From DAXETY01 sp051155755 (GTDB lineage: Bacteria; Desulfobacterota; Desulfobacteria; Desulfobacterales; SG8-13), in assembly GCA_051155755.1 (NCBI GenBank), contig DAXETY010000046.1, positions 1-41,752 on the forward strand: a stretch of DNA of 41,752 nucleotides. Direction: 5' to 3'. The translations under genes and the position numbers were made by a program. A model generated the notes under the pieces. It was not told the DNA's origin. It ran no database searches and saw nothing but the letters and a program-made list of their open reading frames with translations. Shown here in pieces: positions 32,857-40,733 of the stretch. Within the stretch, counting starts at the first letter, position 1; each line of letters opens with the position of its first letter.

Positions 32857-34299
32857 GTGCGATCCGATCCTTCCACAACAAAGGCTTCACGAAGGCGGCA
32901 CTCCTTCGAACGCAGTGGGGTTCGGCCGGGCCTGATCGGCCTGGCGTTGCTTCTGCTGATTGGCGCCTGCGATTCGTTTCAGTTCCGAAATGATCTGGAG
33001 GTGATCCGATCGCGGGGGACCCTGCGGGTGATCACGCGCAACAACGGTACCTGCTACTACGAGGGGGCACACCGCAAGGAAGGTTTCGAGCATGATCTGG
33101 CCGCAGCGTTCGCCAAACACTTGCAGGTGGATCTGCAGCTTCAGGTCATGGAAAACGATCGAGACATGGTCGCCGCCTTGATGAAAGGTGAAGCGGATTT
33201 GATCGCCGCCGGATTCGTTGCCACCGAAGCGTTGCAGCGACACCTGAATTTCGGTCCGGTTTACCACGAAGTTCAGCACCTGGTCGTCGGTCGCCGTGAC
33301 GCCGCGACGTTGAATTCGCCCGCTGATATGATCGGAATCCCCATATGGGTCATGCCGGGGACCGCTTATGAAAATCCGCTGAGCGCTCTGAAAAAAAAAC
33401 ATCCGGGGCTTTCCTGGTTGACCATATCCGGTTACGAGTCCGAAGAAATGCTGGAGATGGTCTCCCGGGGCATCATCCCGCTAACGGTTTCCGATTCAGA
33501 TACGATAGCCATAAATCAGCGCTACCACCCGGAACTGACCGTTTATTTTCCCGTCGATGCCGCCCGCCCTCTGGCCTGGGTCGTGCGACCGCAGGCACCC
33601 CATCTTCGCAACAGCCTGCAGCAATGGTTTGCAATGCCGGACACCCAAACCCTGCTGGAACGGTTAAAGGAGCACTACTATGGACATCTGCAGCGCTTCG
33701 ATTACGTGGATATCAAATCCTTTCGCAAACGGATCGAAGAACGCCTGCCCCGTTTCCGCAACCATTTTCAATCGGCGGCATCCCAAAACGGTTTGGACTG
33801 GAAATTGATCGCGGCCCAATCCTATCAGGAATCGCATTGGAATCCCCGGGCCAAAAGTTTTACCGGAGTGCGCGGCGTAATGATGTTGACCCGCGATACC
33901 GCCCGGGAGCTGGGCATATCCGACCGAACCGACCCGGAACAATCCATTTGGGGCGGTACCGTCTACCTGGCCCGTCTGTATGAACGTCTGGGAGACGGCA
34001 TTGCCGATCCGGACCGAACCTTCATGGCCCTGGCAGCGTACAACGTCGGCTGGGGGCATCTGCAGGATGCCCGATTGCTGGCGGAACGCCTGGGGCGGGA
34101 TCCGAATTCTTGGGCCGACGTTCGCGCCACCCTTCCGATGCTGCGCCTGAAAAAACACTACCGCAGCCTGCCCCACGGCTACGCCCGCGGGTTGGAGCCG
34201 GTTCGCTACGTGGACCGCATCCGCAGCTACTACAAGGTTCTGGAAAAGTGGGAGCAGCGTTCGGGACAAACCACTCTTTCGCCCGAACCAGTCCCTTAG
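32857..34299 (+). CDS. mltF: MltF-type membrane-bound lytic murein transglycosylase
   Basis: 480 residues from a GTG (E. coli MltF 518). The signal LALLLLIGAC gives a lipoprotein with Cys38, so it should be lipid-anchored. An N-terminal periplasmic substrate-binding-like domain (SBP_bac_3, about 45-270) is followed by a lytic transglycosylase domain (about 300-460) with catalytic Glu325 in AAQSYQESHWNP, GVMMLTRDTARELG and AYNVGWGHLQDAR. It cuts peptidoglycan between MurNAc and GlcNAc with 1,6-anhydro ring formation. The start is uncertain: the GTG at 32857 gives an n-region of about 23 residues; ATGs at 32644 and 32737 are in frame without good ribosome sites. Divergent from the kinase operon; repeat copy B follows its stop. 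Confidence 0.85.
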   Translation: MRSDPSTTKASRRRHSFERSGVRPGLIGLALLLLIGACDSFQFRNDLEVIRSRGTLRVITRNNGTCYYEGAHRKEGFEHDLAAAFAKHLQVDLQLQVMENDRDMVAALMKGEADLIAAGFVATEALQRHLNFGPVYHEVQHLVVGRRDAATLNSPADMIGIPIWVMPGTAYENPLSALKKKHPGLSWLTISGYESEEMLEMVSRGIIPLTVSDSDTIAINQRYHPELTVYFPVDAARPLAWVVRPQAPHLRNSLQQWFAMPDTQTLLERLKEHYYGHLQRFDYVDIKSFRKRIEERLPRFRNHFQSAASQNGLDWKLIAAQSYQESHWNPRAKSFTGVRGVMMLTRDTARELGISDRTDPEQSIWGGTVYLARLYERLGDGIADPDRTFMALAAYNVGWGHLQDARLLAERLGRDPNSWADVRATLPMLRLKKHYRSLPHGYARGLEPVRYVDRIRSYYKVLEKWEQRSGQTTLSPEPVP

Positions 34300-34310
34300 A
34301 TTCAAGCGAA

Positions 34311-34447
34311 GTCAACAAACACCCGCGAAGCGGGTGGCTTGAATTTTCTTGCCAGCGGCAATTGCCGCTGGCAAGAAAAGGCAGAAGCACTTTTGTGCTT
34401 CGATGTTGAACTTGCACCGGGTGCATCGCACCCGGTTTGGGCAAGAA
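34311..34447 (-). repeat. Interspersed multi-hairpin repeat, copy B (most complete)
   Basis: Four stems in 137 bases. CACCCGC-GAA-GCGGGTG (34320-34336) corresponds to the distal stem of copy A. A perfect 28-base palindrome at 34348-34375 has 14-base arms (CTTGCCAGCGGCAA). GAAGCAC-TTTT-GTGCTTC (34384-34401) comes next, then ACCGGGTGC-ATC-GCACCCGGT (34416-34436). Read in reverse it starts ATTCTTGCCCAAACCGGGTG, as copies A and D do. It fills most of the gap between the mltF-like gene and the GDPD gene and may also serve as terminator for both. Confidence 0.75.
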
Positions 34448-34481
34448 TCGATCGCACCTGATTTTCCAAATCCATTCGGGT

Positions 34482-35384
34482 TCAATCTCGATTCAGTTTT
34501 CGCAGGCGGTCGGGGCGCCCGGTGATGATGCCGTCGACGCCCAGAGCGATCAATCGCTGCATGGGGTCGATTTCGTCGACCGTCCAAACGTGCACCGGGA
34601 CGGCCAGATATCGGGCGGCCCGGATGAATCGATCATCGGCGATATGCAATCGGCCATAGAATTCCGGCACCTGCAGGGCCCTCATTTCGCTTTGATAAAA
34701 CCGGCCCATTCCAATCCGCGTCAGCAGCCATAGATTCCGAACCTGGGCCGGGGAAGCCGAGGTGAGCATGCGGGGGAACCGGTTGCGCGCCGCCTGCAGA
34801 ACCGACCCATGAAAAGAGGCCACCATCGTGATGTCCCATCGCTGGAAACGCTCGATCAATGCCGCGACTTGATCCACCACTGCCATCTGCCGGGGCTTGA
34901 TTTCGATGATCATGGGAACCCGGGCAAACGCCTGAAACACCTCCTCGAGGGTCGGAACGGAAATGCCCGCGCCGCGATAGGGAAATCGACGATCCGACCC
35001 CGGCGAATGAAAATGGTAACCGGCATCCAGGGATTTGACCTGGGCGAGCGTCATTTCATGCAGGAATCCCCGGCCGTCGGTGGTTCGCTCCACCGAGTCA
35101 TCGTGGAAAACCACCGGGATTCGATCCTGCGTCAGCCGAATGTCCATTTCCAACACGTCCGAGCCCAGGTCGAGCGCATGCTGAAAGGCCGCCAGCGTAT
35201 TTTCCGGCCGCAGACGGTCCCCACCGCGGTGAGCAATGACCAGGGGACGGGTTCCGTGGGATTCAAAGGGTCCCGGATGGGAAACCAACCGGTTTTCAAT
35301 GCTGCCGAGTTGCGGCGGCACCAGGGCAAACAGCAAAGCGAGGAGCACGGCCCCGAAAATCAACCCCATACGTGGTGATAACAT
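34482..35384 (-). CDS. Glycerophosphodiester phosphodiesterase, membrane-anchored
   Basis: 300 residues. An N-terminal hydrophobic segment (about 5-27, MGLIFGAVLLALLFALVPP) acts as signal or anchor. The GDPD domain follows: VIAHRGGDRLRPENTLAAF (about 48-66), LEMDIRLTQDRIPVVFHDD (catalytic Glu/Asp/His), then IEIKP and VDEIDPMQRLIALGVDGIITGRP at the end. It splits glycerophosphodiesters such as deacylated phospholipids into glycerol 3-phosphate and an alcohol. The start at 35384 has GAGG 9 bases upstream; a TTG at 35393 is an alternative. Divergent from the inositol phosphate synthase gene, so it may act on glycerophosphoinositol, though this is inference from location. Confidence 0.88.
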   Translation of the reverse strand: MLSPRMGLIFGAVLLALLFALVPPQLGSIENRLVSHPGPFESHGTRPLVIAHRGGDRLRPENTLAAFQHALDLGSDVLEMDIRLTQDRIPVVFHDDSVERTTDGRGFLHEMTLAQVKSLDAGYHFHSPGSDRRFPYRGAGISVPTLEEVFQAFARVPMIIEIKPRQMAVVDQVAALIERFQRWDITMVASFHGSVLQAARNRFPRMLTSASPAQVRNLWLLTRIGMGRFYQSEMRALQVPEFYGRLHIADDRFIRAARYLAVPVHVWTVDEIDPMQRLIALGVDGIITGRPDRLRKLNRD

Positions 35385-35561
35385 CCCCAACAACCTCGAA
35401 ATAATTTTTGGAAAAGCCTTGAAAATGCGCTGAAATGCGATTAAACCTCAACAGGCGGCCAATCTGCGGCAGCGCTAGTGTATTTCAGGACTTGAAAGCG
35501 TCTATCCGATTCCCACAGCGCTGATTGCGCCCCGGCAAACACCAAGGAGGTTGAATCACCG

Positions 35562-36713
35562 ATGCAAACGATCAAGATTGCCATTGCGGGTTTGGGAAAC
35601 TGCGCCAGCTCGTTCATACAGGGAATTTATTACTACAAAGACAAAAAACCGCAAGACGCAATCGGTCTGATGCACTGGAGCATCGGAGGCTTTACTCCCG
35701 GAGATATCGAAGTGGTCGCCGCATTCGATATCGATCGTCGCAAGGTCGGACGAGACGTCAACGAAGCCGTTTTCGCACTTCCCAATTGTACGAAAACCTT
35801 CTGTCCCGAGCTGCCGCCCTCCGGTGTCGATGTCCGCATGGGACGTGTGCTGGACGGCGTTTCGGAACACATGCGGGAATACGATGAAAAATATACCTTT
35901 GCAGTGGCCGACGCCCCGGAGCCGGAAATTGCCACCGTTGCCGAAATCCTTCGCAGGAGTGGCGCGGAAATTCTCCTGAATTACATGCCGGTCGGTTCGC
36001 AGCAGGCTGCCGAATTTTATGCCGAATGCGCCCTGCAGGCCGGAACGGCATTCATCAACAACATGCCGGTGTTTATCGCCAGCGATCCGGACTGGGCGAC
36101 GCGATTCAAAGAGAAACGGCTGCCCATCATCGGAGATGACATCAAGTCCCAGATGGGGGCCACCATCACGCATCGTGTCCTCACCGACCTGTTTCGCAAA
36201 AGGGGCGTGAAGCTGATGCGAACCTACCAGCTCAACACCGGCGGTAACACGGACTTTCTCAACATGTTGAACCGCCATCGGCTTTCTTCCAAGAAACTGT
36301 CGAAAACCGAAGCCGTTCAAGCCGTCGCAGCCCATCGACTCGACAGTGAAAACATCCACATCGGGCCCAGCGATTACGTAGCCTGGCAGAAAGACAACAA
36401 GGTCTGTTTTATCCGGATGGAAGGACAGCTCTTCGGCAATATTCCGATGGAACTGGAACTGCGACTGTCGGTGGAAGACTCTCCGAATTCGGCCGGGGTC
36501 GCCATCGATGCGGTGCGTTGTGCCAAATTGGCGCTTGACAAAGAATTGGGCGGGGTCCTGGAAGGACCGGCATCTTATTTCTGCAAACGACCACCCAGAC
36601 AGTTTACCGATGATGAAGCCTACGCCATGACAGAGGCATTTATCACCCGGTTTTCGAAAAAGCCGTCGGATGCCGAACCGTCCAGCAACCCGGCCGCGTC
36701 GGCCTCCAATTAA
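35562..36713 (+). CDS. ino1: Myo-inositol-1-phosphate synthase
   Basis: 383 residues. The NAD-binding start IKIAIAGLGNCASSFIQGIY, the middle LLNYMPVGSQQAAEFYAE and IGDDIKSQMGATITHR, and NTGGNTDFLNM match the shorter bacterial/archaeal type of inositol-3-phosphate synthase. It converts glucose 6-phosphate to 1L-myo-inositol 1-phosphate. AAGGAGG lies about 10 bases before the ATG. The next gene encodes a CDP-alcohol phosphatidyltransferase, so the likely product is an inositol phospholipid; in thermophiles the same pair makes di-myo-inositol phosphate, an osmolyte, which is an alternative. It is uncommon in Desulfobacterota compared with actinobacteria and some Bacteroidetes. Confidence 0.9.
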   Translation: MQTIKIAIAGLGNCASSFIQGIYYYKDKKPQDAIGLMHWSIGGFTPGDIEVVAAFDIDRRKVGRDVNEAVFALPNCTKTFCPELPPSGVDVRMGRVLDGVSEHMREYDEKYTFAVADAPEPEIATVAEILRRSGAEILLNYMPVGSQQAAEFYAECALQAGTAFINNMPVFIASDPDWATRFKEKRLPIIGDDIKSQMGATITHRVLTDLFRKRGVKLMRTYQLNTGGNTDFLNMLNRHRLSSKKLSKTEAVQAVAAHRLDSENIHIGPSDYVAWQKDNKVCFIRMEGQLFGNIPMELELRLSVEDSPNSAGVAIDAVRCAKLALDKELGGVLEGPASYFCKRPPRQFTDDEAYAMTEAFITRFSKKPSDAEPSSNPAASASN

Positions 36714-36783
36714 TGCCCGTTTACAGAATATTGACGGCAAGATTGAATGTCCCATTAGACGGTGCAGCGCTGCGACGATTGCG

Positions 36784-37422
36784 ATGACCAATTCCCTGCG
36801 AGACAGCGCCCTGGCCAGGGGCTATTTCCACCTTATCGCAAAACACCTGATGCCGAAGATCGAGGTGCTTGACCTCAGCCCGAATCAATGCACGCTGATC
36901 GGTCTGACGCTGGCGCTGGTCGTACCGCTCGGGTTTTGGCTGCACCCATTGTGCGGATTTTTTCTCATGGGCATCTCAGGGATGGCCGATTCCATCGATG
37001 GGCTGCTGGCCCGCAACACCGGCCGCACATCCCATTTCGGGGCCTTCCTCGATTCGAGCCTCGATCGACTTTCCGACGTTGCCTACCTGTTCGGCTTCTG
37101 GATCCTGTTCTGGGGATCCGAAAGTCTGATTGGGGCGACGGCGCTTCTGTGGCTGGGCATGCTTCTTACCTTCATGATCAGCTATGTGAAAGCCCGGGCG
37201 GAGACACTCGGTGCCGCCTGCCAAAGCGGTCTGCTGGAACGGGGAAGGCGTATGATTCTTTTGCTTCTCTGGGCCTTGTTGATCGGCATTCTGCCCGGAA
37301 TCCGCGAGCAGGTGCTCTGGACGGGTTTGCTTGTCTATCTTTTACTGACGGGTGCCACGGTTGTGCAGCGCTTCTTCGAAATCCACCGTCGTTTTCACAA
37401 CCAGCCCTTTCCCCCACCTTGA
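36784..37422 (+). CDS. CDP-alcohol phosphatidyltransferase (probable inositol-phospholipid synthase)
   Basis: 212 residues, several membrane segments, and the complete family motif: Asp69, Asp72-Gly73, Ala76-Arg77, Gly86, Asp90, Asp94 (D-x2-DG-x2-AR-x8-G-x3-D-x3-D). These enzymes join a CDP-activated lipid to an alcohol. Next to an inositol-phosphate synthase gene the acceptor is probably inositol 1-phosphate, giving phosphatidylinositol phosphate; a phosphatase would then remove the phosphate. The start is uncertain: ATG at 36784 has a weak ribosome site; the frame is open back to an ATG at 36670, which would overlap the synthase gene by 44 bases. No phosphatase gene adjoins it. Confidence 0.82.
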   Translation: MTNSLRDSALARGYFHLIAKHLMPKIEVLDLSPNQCTLIGLTLALVVPLGFWLHPLCGFFLMGISGMADSIDGLLARNTGRTSHFGAFLDSSLDRLSDVAYLFGFWILFWGSESLIGATALLWLGMLLTFMISYVKARAETLGAACQSGLLERGRRMILLLLWALLIGILPGIREQVLWTGLLVYLLLTGATVVQRFFEIHRRFHNQPFPPP

Positions 37423-37598
37423 CCGGGCGAGTCAATTCTCTGACTTCCAGCTTGTTTTTCCGTCGGAATTTTGACGAGCGGCCCGGGAGGATCCGACAGT
37501 TCAAAATCAACATCGTCATTTATTACAGTGTCTTATACATATAAGCGTTTGTTGGCATCAATTTTGTATTAGCTGAAGTGCGAGTCTTCATCGATTGC

Positions 37599-37669
37599 TC
37601 CTGAATTTGGCGGAATTCAGGAAACAAGCCTCCTTTCGGATCACCCCCGGAGCGGAAACGCTCCGGGGG
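37599..37669 (+). ncRNA. Candidate structured RNA element 1 (two stem-loops)
   Basis: Hairpin 1: TCCTGAATT-TGGCGG-AATTCAGGA, a perfect 9-bp stem. Hairpin 2: CCCCCGGAGCG-GAAA-CGCTCCGGGGG, a perfect 11-bp stem with a GAAA tetraloop (37644-37669). No T-run follows, so it is not a simple terminator. The loop TTGGCGGR, the 6-base spacer and the AGCC after it recur in element 2. Being RNA is an inference; no clear promoter seen. Confidence 0.35.
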
Positions 37670-37757
37670 AATCGCATTCAACGAATGTCCAGCTGGACAG
37701 CGACCCGTATATCCGCAGCATCCGCTCCTTTTTTCGAAACCGTTTCACCCCCTCCTG

Positions 37758-37791
37758 ACCGGCGGCTCTTTCGGAGCCGCCGGTTTTTTTT
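37758..37791 (+). terminator. Rho-independent terminator
   Basis: CCGGCGGCTC (37759-37768), 5-base loop, GAGCCGCCGG (37774-37783), then eight T residues. A textbook terminator on the plus strand. It could end the inositol operon transcript (about 335 bases after its last stop) or a small RNA made from within 37599-37757. Confidence 0.85.
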
Positions 37792-37812
37792 CAGGACAAT
37801 GAAGAAACCTAA

Positions 37813-37913
37813 AGTATTCTGCAAATACTGACGATATATCTGTTGGCTGTGTGTTGGCGGGCACACAGTTTCGTAGCCCGGGGGGCGGTTCACAGAACCG
37901 CCCCCTTTTATTT
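37813..37913 (+). ncRNA. Candidate small structured RNA, element 2, ending in a terminator
   Basis: Three stem-loops: AGTATT-N5-AATACT (37813-37829), CTGTGTG-TTGGCGGG-CACACAG (37847-37868) and GGGGGCGGTTC-ACA-GAACCGCCCCC (37881-37905), followed by TTTTATTT. The last is a strong rho-independent terminator. Lying just behind another terminator (37758-37791), the segment would be a separate short transcript of roughly 100 bases. The middle loop matches that of element 1. No sure promoter. Confidence 0.4.
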
Positions 37914-38075
37914 GCGGACACCTCCGCCGACAGGGAGCAACAATGACCTGTGTCGGCCGGTATGCCCGTTCCACCGACCGGTTGATTGTGAAACCCATCC
38001 GGAAGTCTTTGCACTTGTTTTCACCCTCGATCCGGCGTAAATAATACCGGTCATGAGTGTTTCATACGTTTCCCG

Positions 38076-38115
38076 GAAACGATCGTTTCGATTTCGGTTT
38101 TCGAAAATCGTTCAC
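38076..38115 (+). promoter_or_regulatory. Palindromic operator-like sites before the DUF401 gene
   Basis: A perfect 14-base palindrome GAAACGATCGTTTC at 38076-38089, followed by CGATTT...AAAATCG (about 38089-38111). They lie 20-60 bases before the start codon at 38136, as a repressor site would. Confidence 0.4.
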
Positions 38116-38135
38116 TTGAATGCCGGTTTTCCCCG

Positions 38136-39437
38136 ATGGCCTATGTTGAATCCATACCCGCGGTGCTGCGTATTTTAACGGTATTCGGTGTCGTCCTGCT
38201 GGCCATGCGGTTTCGATTTTCGCTCGGAATGGCCCTGCTCCTCGGCAGCTTGCTTTTGGGGCTGATGTTCGGTCGAAACCCGGCGGAGATTATACAGGCA
38301 GCCTGGCAGGCGTTGCTGGATCCCAAAACGCTGTCGCTGGCCGCTGTGGTCATGCTGATCCTGGTGCTCAGCCGAAGCCTGGAGTCGTCCGGCCAAATGA
38401 AGCGACTTTTAGACAATTTCGCCGGTTTGATCGTACGGCCGGCCGTGAATCTGATCGTATTTCCGGCATTGATCGGGCTGCTGCCCATGCCCGGGGGCGC
38501 CATATTTTCGGCACCGATGGTGAAAGATTTAGGAAAACGGCATCGCATGAATGGGGCTCAACTCAGTTTTACCAATTACTGGTTTCGTCACATCTGGGAG
38601 TACTGGTGGCCGCTGTATCCGGGGGTTCTGTTGACCGTCAGCATTGCGGGTTTGAACCTCTGGAGTTTTGTACTTTTATTGTTTCCCCTGACGCCGGTCG
38701 CCGTGGCTGCCGGTATGTGGCCGTTGAAAACCGCGCTGGATAACGGTGAAAACGGGTCCGTCGCCGACACCGGATTGACCACGGATTCGAACCTGGCCTT
38801 GTTTTTGAAAGAATTGACACCGATCGGTATTGTGATCGGACTGGGACTGGGGCTGGGAATGGTCTTTTCCGCCGCCGCTCCGAATTTCGGCATCGCCAAA
38901 GAGAGCGGGTTGATCGTCGCCCTGGGCCTTGCCATCGCTTGGGTTTGGCGAAAAAATCGGCTTGAACCGGCCCGGATTCGAAAACTGGTCCTCAGCCCGA
39001 AACTGGCGTCCATGTTCCTCATGGTGGTCTCCATTCTCATTTTCAAAGGGGTTCTGGAAGACAGTCAAGCGGTGGAAGCCGTCAGTCGCGAGCTGTTGCG
39101 ATGGCACATTCCACTGGTCCCGGTGACCATCGTAATGCCGTTTCTGGTGGGCACGGTTTCCGGTATCACCATTGCATTCGTGGGAACCACATTTCCGGTG
39201 CTGATCTCGCTGGTTCAGAATCTGCATTCGGATCCGTATCTGCTGCCCTACCTCATGCTGGCCCTGGTGGGCGGATTCATCGGCGTGCTCCTATCTCCCG
39301 TGCACCTGTGTCTGCTGTTGTCCAACGAGTATTTCCAAACGACGCTGCCGGCCGTCTACCGCCAACTCTGGGCACCCTGCCTGGTGCTGCTGCTGTGCGG
39401 AGTTCTGTACTTCCGGGTGATCCTGGCGTTCATTTGA
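38136..39437 (+). CDS. DUF401 family integral membrane protein (permease-like)
   Basis: 433 residues with about 10-12 membrane segments. The conserved core MPGGAIFSAPMV (about 118-129), then NYWFRHIWEYWWPLYPG, is typical of DUF401 (PF04165), a family with the shape of ion-transporter/permease proteins. The transported substrate is unknown. The start at 38136 has no good ribosome site; the N-terminal segment fits the family. Operator-like palindromes upstream suggest local regulation. No partner gene. Confidence 0.82.
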   Translation: MAYVESIPAVLRILTVFGVVLLAMRFRFSLGMALLLGSLLLGLMFGRNPAEIIQAAWQALLDPKTLSLAAVVMLILVLSRSLESSGQMKRLLDNFAGLIVRPAVNLIVFPALIGLLPMPGGAIFSAPMVKDLGKRHRMNGAQLSFTNYWFRHIWEYWWPLYPGVLLTVSIAGLNLWSFVLLLFPLTPVAVAAGMWPLKTALDNGENGSVADTGLTTDSNLALFLKELTPIGIVIGLGLGLGMVFSAAAPNFGIAKESGLIVALGLAIAWVWRKNRLEPARIRKLVLSPKLASMFLMVVSILIFKGVLEDSQAVEAVSRELLRWHIPLVPVTIVMPFLVGTVSGITIAFVGTTFPVLISLVQNLHSDPYLLPYLMLALVGGFIGVLLSPVHLCLLLSNEYFQTTLPAVYRQLWAPCLVLLLCGVLYFRVILAFI

Positions 39438-39466
39438 TGCGCTCCCAACCGTATTAGAGGGGAATG

Positions 39467-39604
39467 GTCCGTTGTCAGTTGTCCGTAGTCCGTTGGATAA
39501 AATTCATCGCTGCTAAGCCTGATTTGAGCGGCAGAAGGCAAGGGTAAAATCCGAACCGCAAAGAATTCACAACAGACAACGGACGACAGACGCCGCGAAG
39601 CGGC
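39467..39604. repeat. MITE-like element with inverted GTCCGTTG ends
   Basis: The left end holds GTCCGTTGTCAGTTGTCCG (39467-39485) and GTCCGTTGG; the right end, CAACAGACAACGGACGAC (39570-39587), is its imperfect reverse complement. About 75 bases lie between the ends. A small perfect stem GCCGC-GAA-GCGGC follows (39592-39604). It has no ORF; it may be a remnant non-autonomous mobile element. It fills most of the gap between the DUF401 and Dus-like genes. Confidence 0.5.
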
Positions 39605-39637
39605 ATACGGACTTCGGCATGAACGATGAAAGATAAC

Positions 39638-40684
39638 ATGAACCAGAATAACGGTGTCATAGACCCGGCGCTGCAAGCGTTCTTGAATCAACCCTTGAAA
39701 ATCGGCGGCCGCACGATCGGCGGGCGGTTGCTGCTGGCACCGATGACCCATCTGGGGCATGTGGCCTTTCGAGAGTTGTTGGCCGGGTTTGGCGGATACG
39801 GGTTGCTGTTTTCAGAAATGTGCAGCGCCCGCAGCATTCCCCAGGAAACGCGGCAGCGCAGCTCGGCCTATTTTCGCTGGCGCAAAGCGGAACTCGGCCA
39901 ACTGGTATGCCAGATCGTCGGTGACGAACCGGAACAGATGGCCGCCGCCGCCCGTCAGATCGAAAGGATCGGCTTCTTCGGCGTCGACATCAATTTCGGC
40001 TGTTCTACCAAAGCCATTTGCAGCCGGAAATTGGGAGCAGCCGTGTTGAAACATCCCGGCCGGGCAGCGCAAATCGTATCCGCCGTTCGGCAGGCCGTAC
40101 AAATTCCGGTATTCGTCAAATATCGGACCGGATGGCAGGACGATGTGCGGCCGGCATTGGAACTTGCCCGCCGTTTCGAAGCAGCCGGAGCCGATGCACT
40201 GACGTTTCATCCGCGGGTGGCCCCGGATCGTCGGTCCCGACCGCCCCGCTGGCAGTACATCACGGGGATCAAATCCGCCGTGGGAATTCCGGTGTTCGGC
40301 AACGGCAATGTGTTTACTCTCGAAGACTGCCGGAAGATGATCGAGATGACCGGTTGCGACGGCATCGCCCTGGGCCGTATCGGCATTGCCCGTCCCTGGG
40401 TTTTCGCCTGCTGGAGCAACGGTTTTCGCGTTCGTCCCGAAGTTTACCTGGATACCATGTTGCGGCTGGATCAGCTGACGCAGGCGTATTTCGATCCGGC
40501 CAGAGCTCTGCGCCGATACAAACGCTTCTGCATGTATTACTGTGCCAATTTCCGCTTCGGCCACACGCTCTATTCCCGGATCCAGAACGAATCCTGCCTG
40601 ACGACGATTCGAAATCGCATCCTGGATTTTTTCGATTCCGCACCGGAATTCACCGTACGTCCGAACATGAACCTGTTTCATTGA
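39638..40684 (+). CDS. Divergent tRNA-dihydrouridine synthase family flavoprotein
   Basis: 348 residues with the Dus TIM-barrel: LLLAPMTHLG at the N-terminus, LVCQIVGDEPEQMAAAA, VDINFGCSTKAICSRKLGAAVL with Cys122 in the place of the catalytic Cys, VKYRTGW, GNGNVFTLEDC and GRIGIARPWVF for FMN phosphate. The usual GCP reads GCS, and the HGRTR region reads FHPRVAPDRRSRPPRW. A C-terminal helical domain is present (about 265-345). It probably reduces uridines in tRNA, but the changes near the active site mean that another substrate is possible. The start is taken at the ATG 39638, after GAAAG; 39626 is also possible. Confidence 0.78.
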   Translation: MNQNNGVIDPALQAFLNQPLKIGGRTIGGRLLLAPMTHLGHVAFRELLAGFGGYGLLFSEMCSARSIPQETRQRSSAYFRWRKAELGQLVCQIVGDEPEQMAAAARQIERIGFFGVDINFGCSTKAICSRKLGAAVLKHPGRAAQIVSAVRQAVQIPVFVKYRTGWQDDVRPALELARRFEAAGADALTFHPRVAPDRRSRPPRWQYITGIKSAVGIPVFGNGNVFTLEDCRKMIEMTGCDGIALGRIGIARPWVFACWSNGFRVRPEVYLDTMLRLDQLTQAYFDPARALRRYKRFCMYYCANFRFGHTLYSRIQNESCLTTIRNRILDFFDSAPEFTVRPNMNLFH

Positions 40685-40694
40685 TACCTAAACT

Positions 40695-40716
40695 GAGCGT
40701 TTCAAATTTTTCAAAA
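40695..40716 (+). repeat. GAGCGTTTCAA-type box, copy 2
   Basis: GAGCGTTTCAAATTTTTCAA, lying 11 bases after the stop of the Dus-like gene and 18 bases before repeat copy D. It matches the box next to copy A (opposite orientation) over about 18 bases. Confidence 0.55.
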
Positions 40717-40733
40717 ATCTAATCCTTAAATGA

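Larger units (their letters stand above)
37423..38135. other. Intergenic region rich in stem-loops
   Basis: 713 bases with no convincing gene. It holds an AT-rich part (37500-37580) with CTTATA-CA-TATAAG (37532-37545), then five strong stem-loops between 37599 and 37905 listed separately, and operator-like palindromes at 38076-38115. The number and strength of hairpins is far above the rest of the window outside the repeats. Confidence 0.5.

Noticed and set aside
37599..37913. Known riboswitch (c-di-GMP-I, TPP, cobalamin, SAM, fluoride)
   Set aside because: None of the conserved cores of these classes could be matched by eye; the hairpins show only their own shared loop.
37678..37998. Minus-strand open frame across the terminators
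   Set aside because: It runs through two rho-independent terminator stems, which explains its odd composition; no ribosome site.
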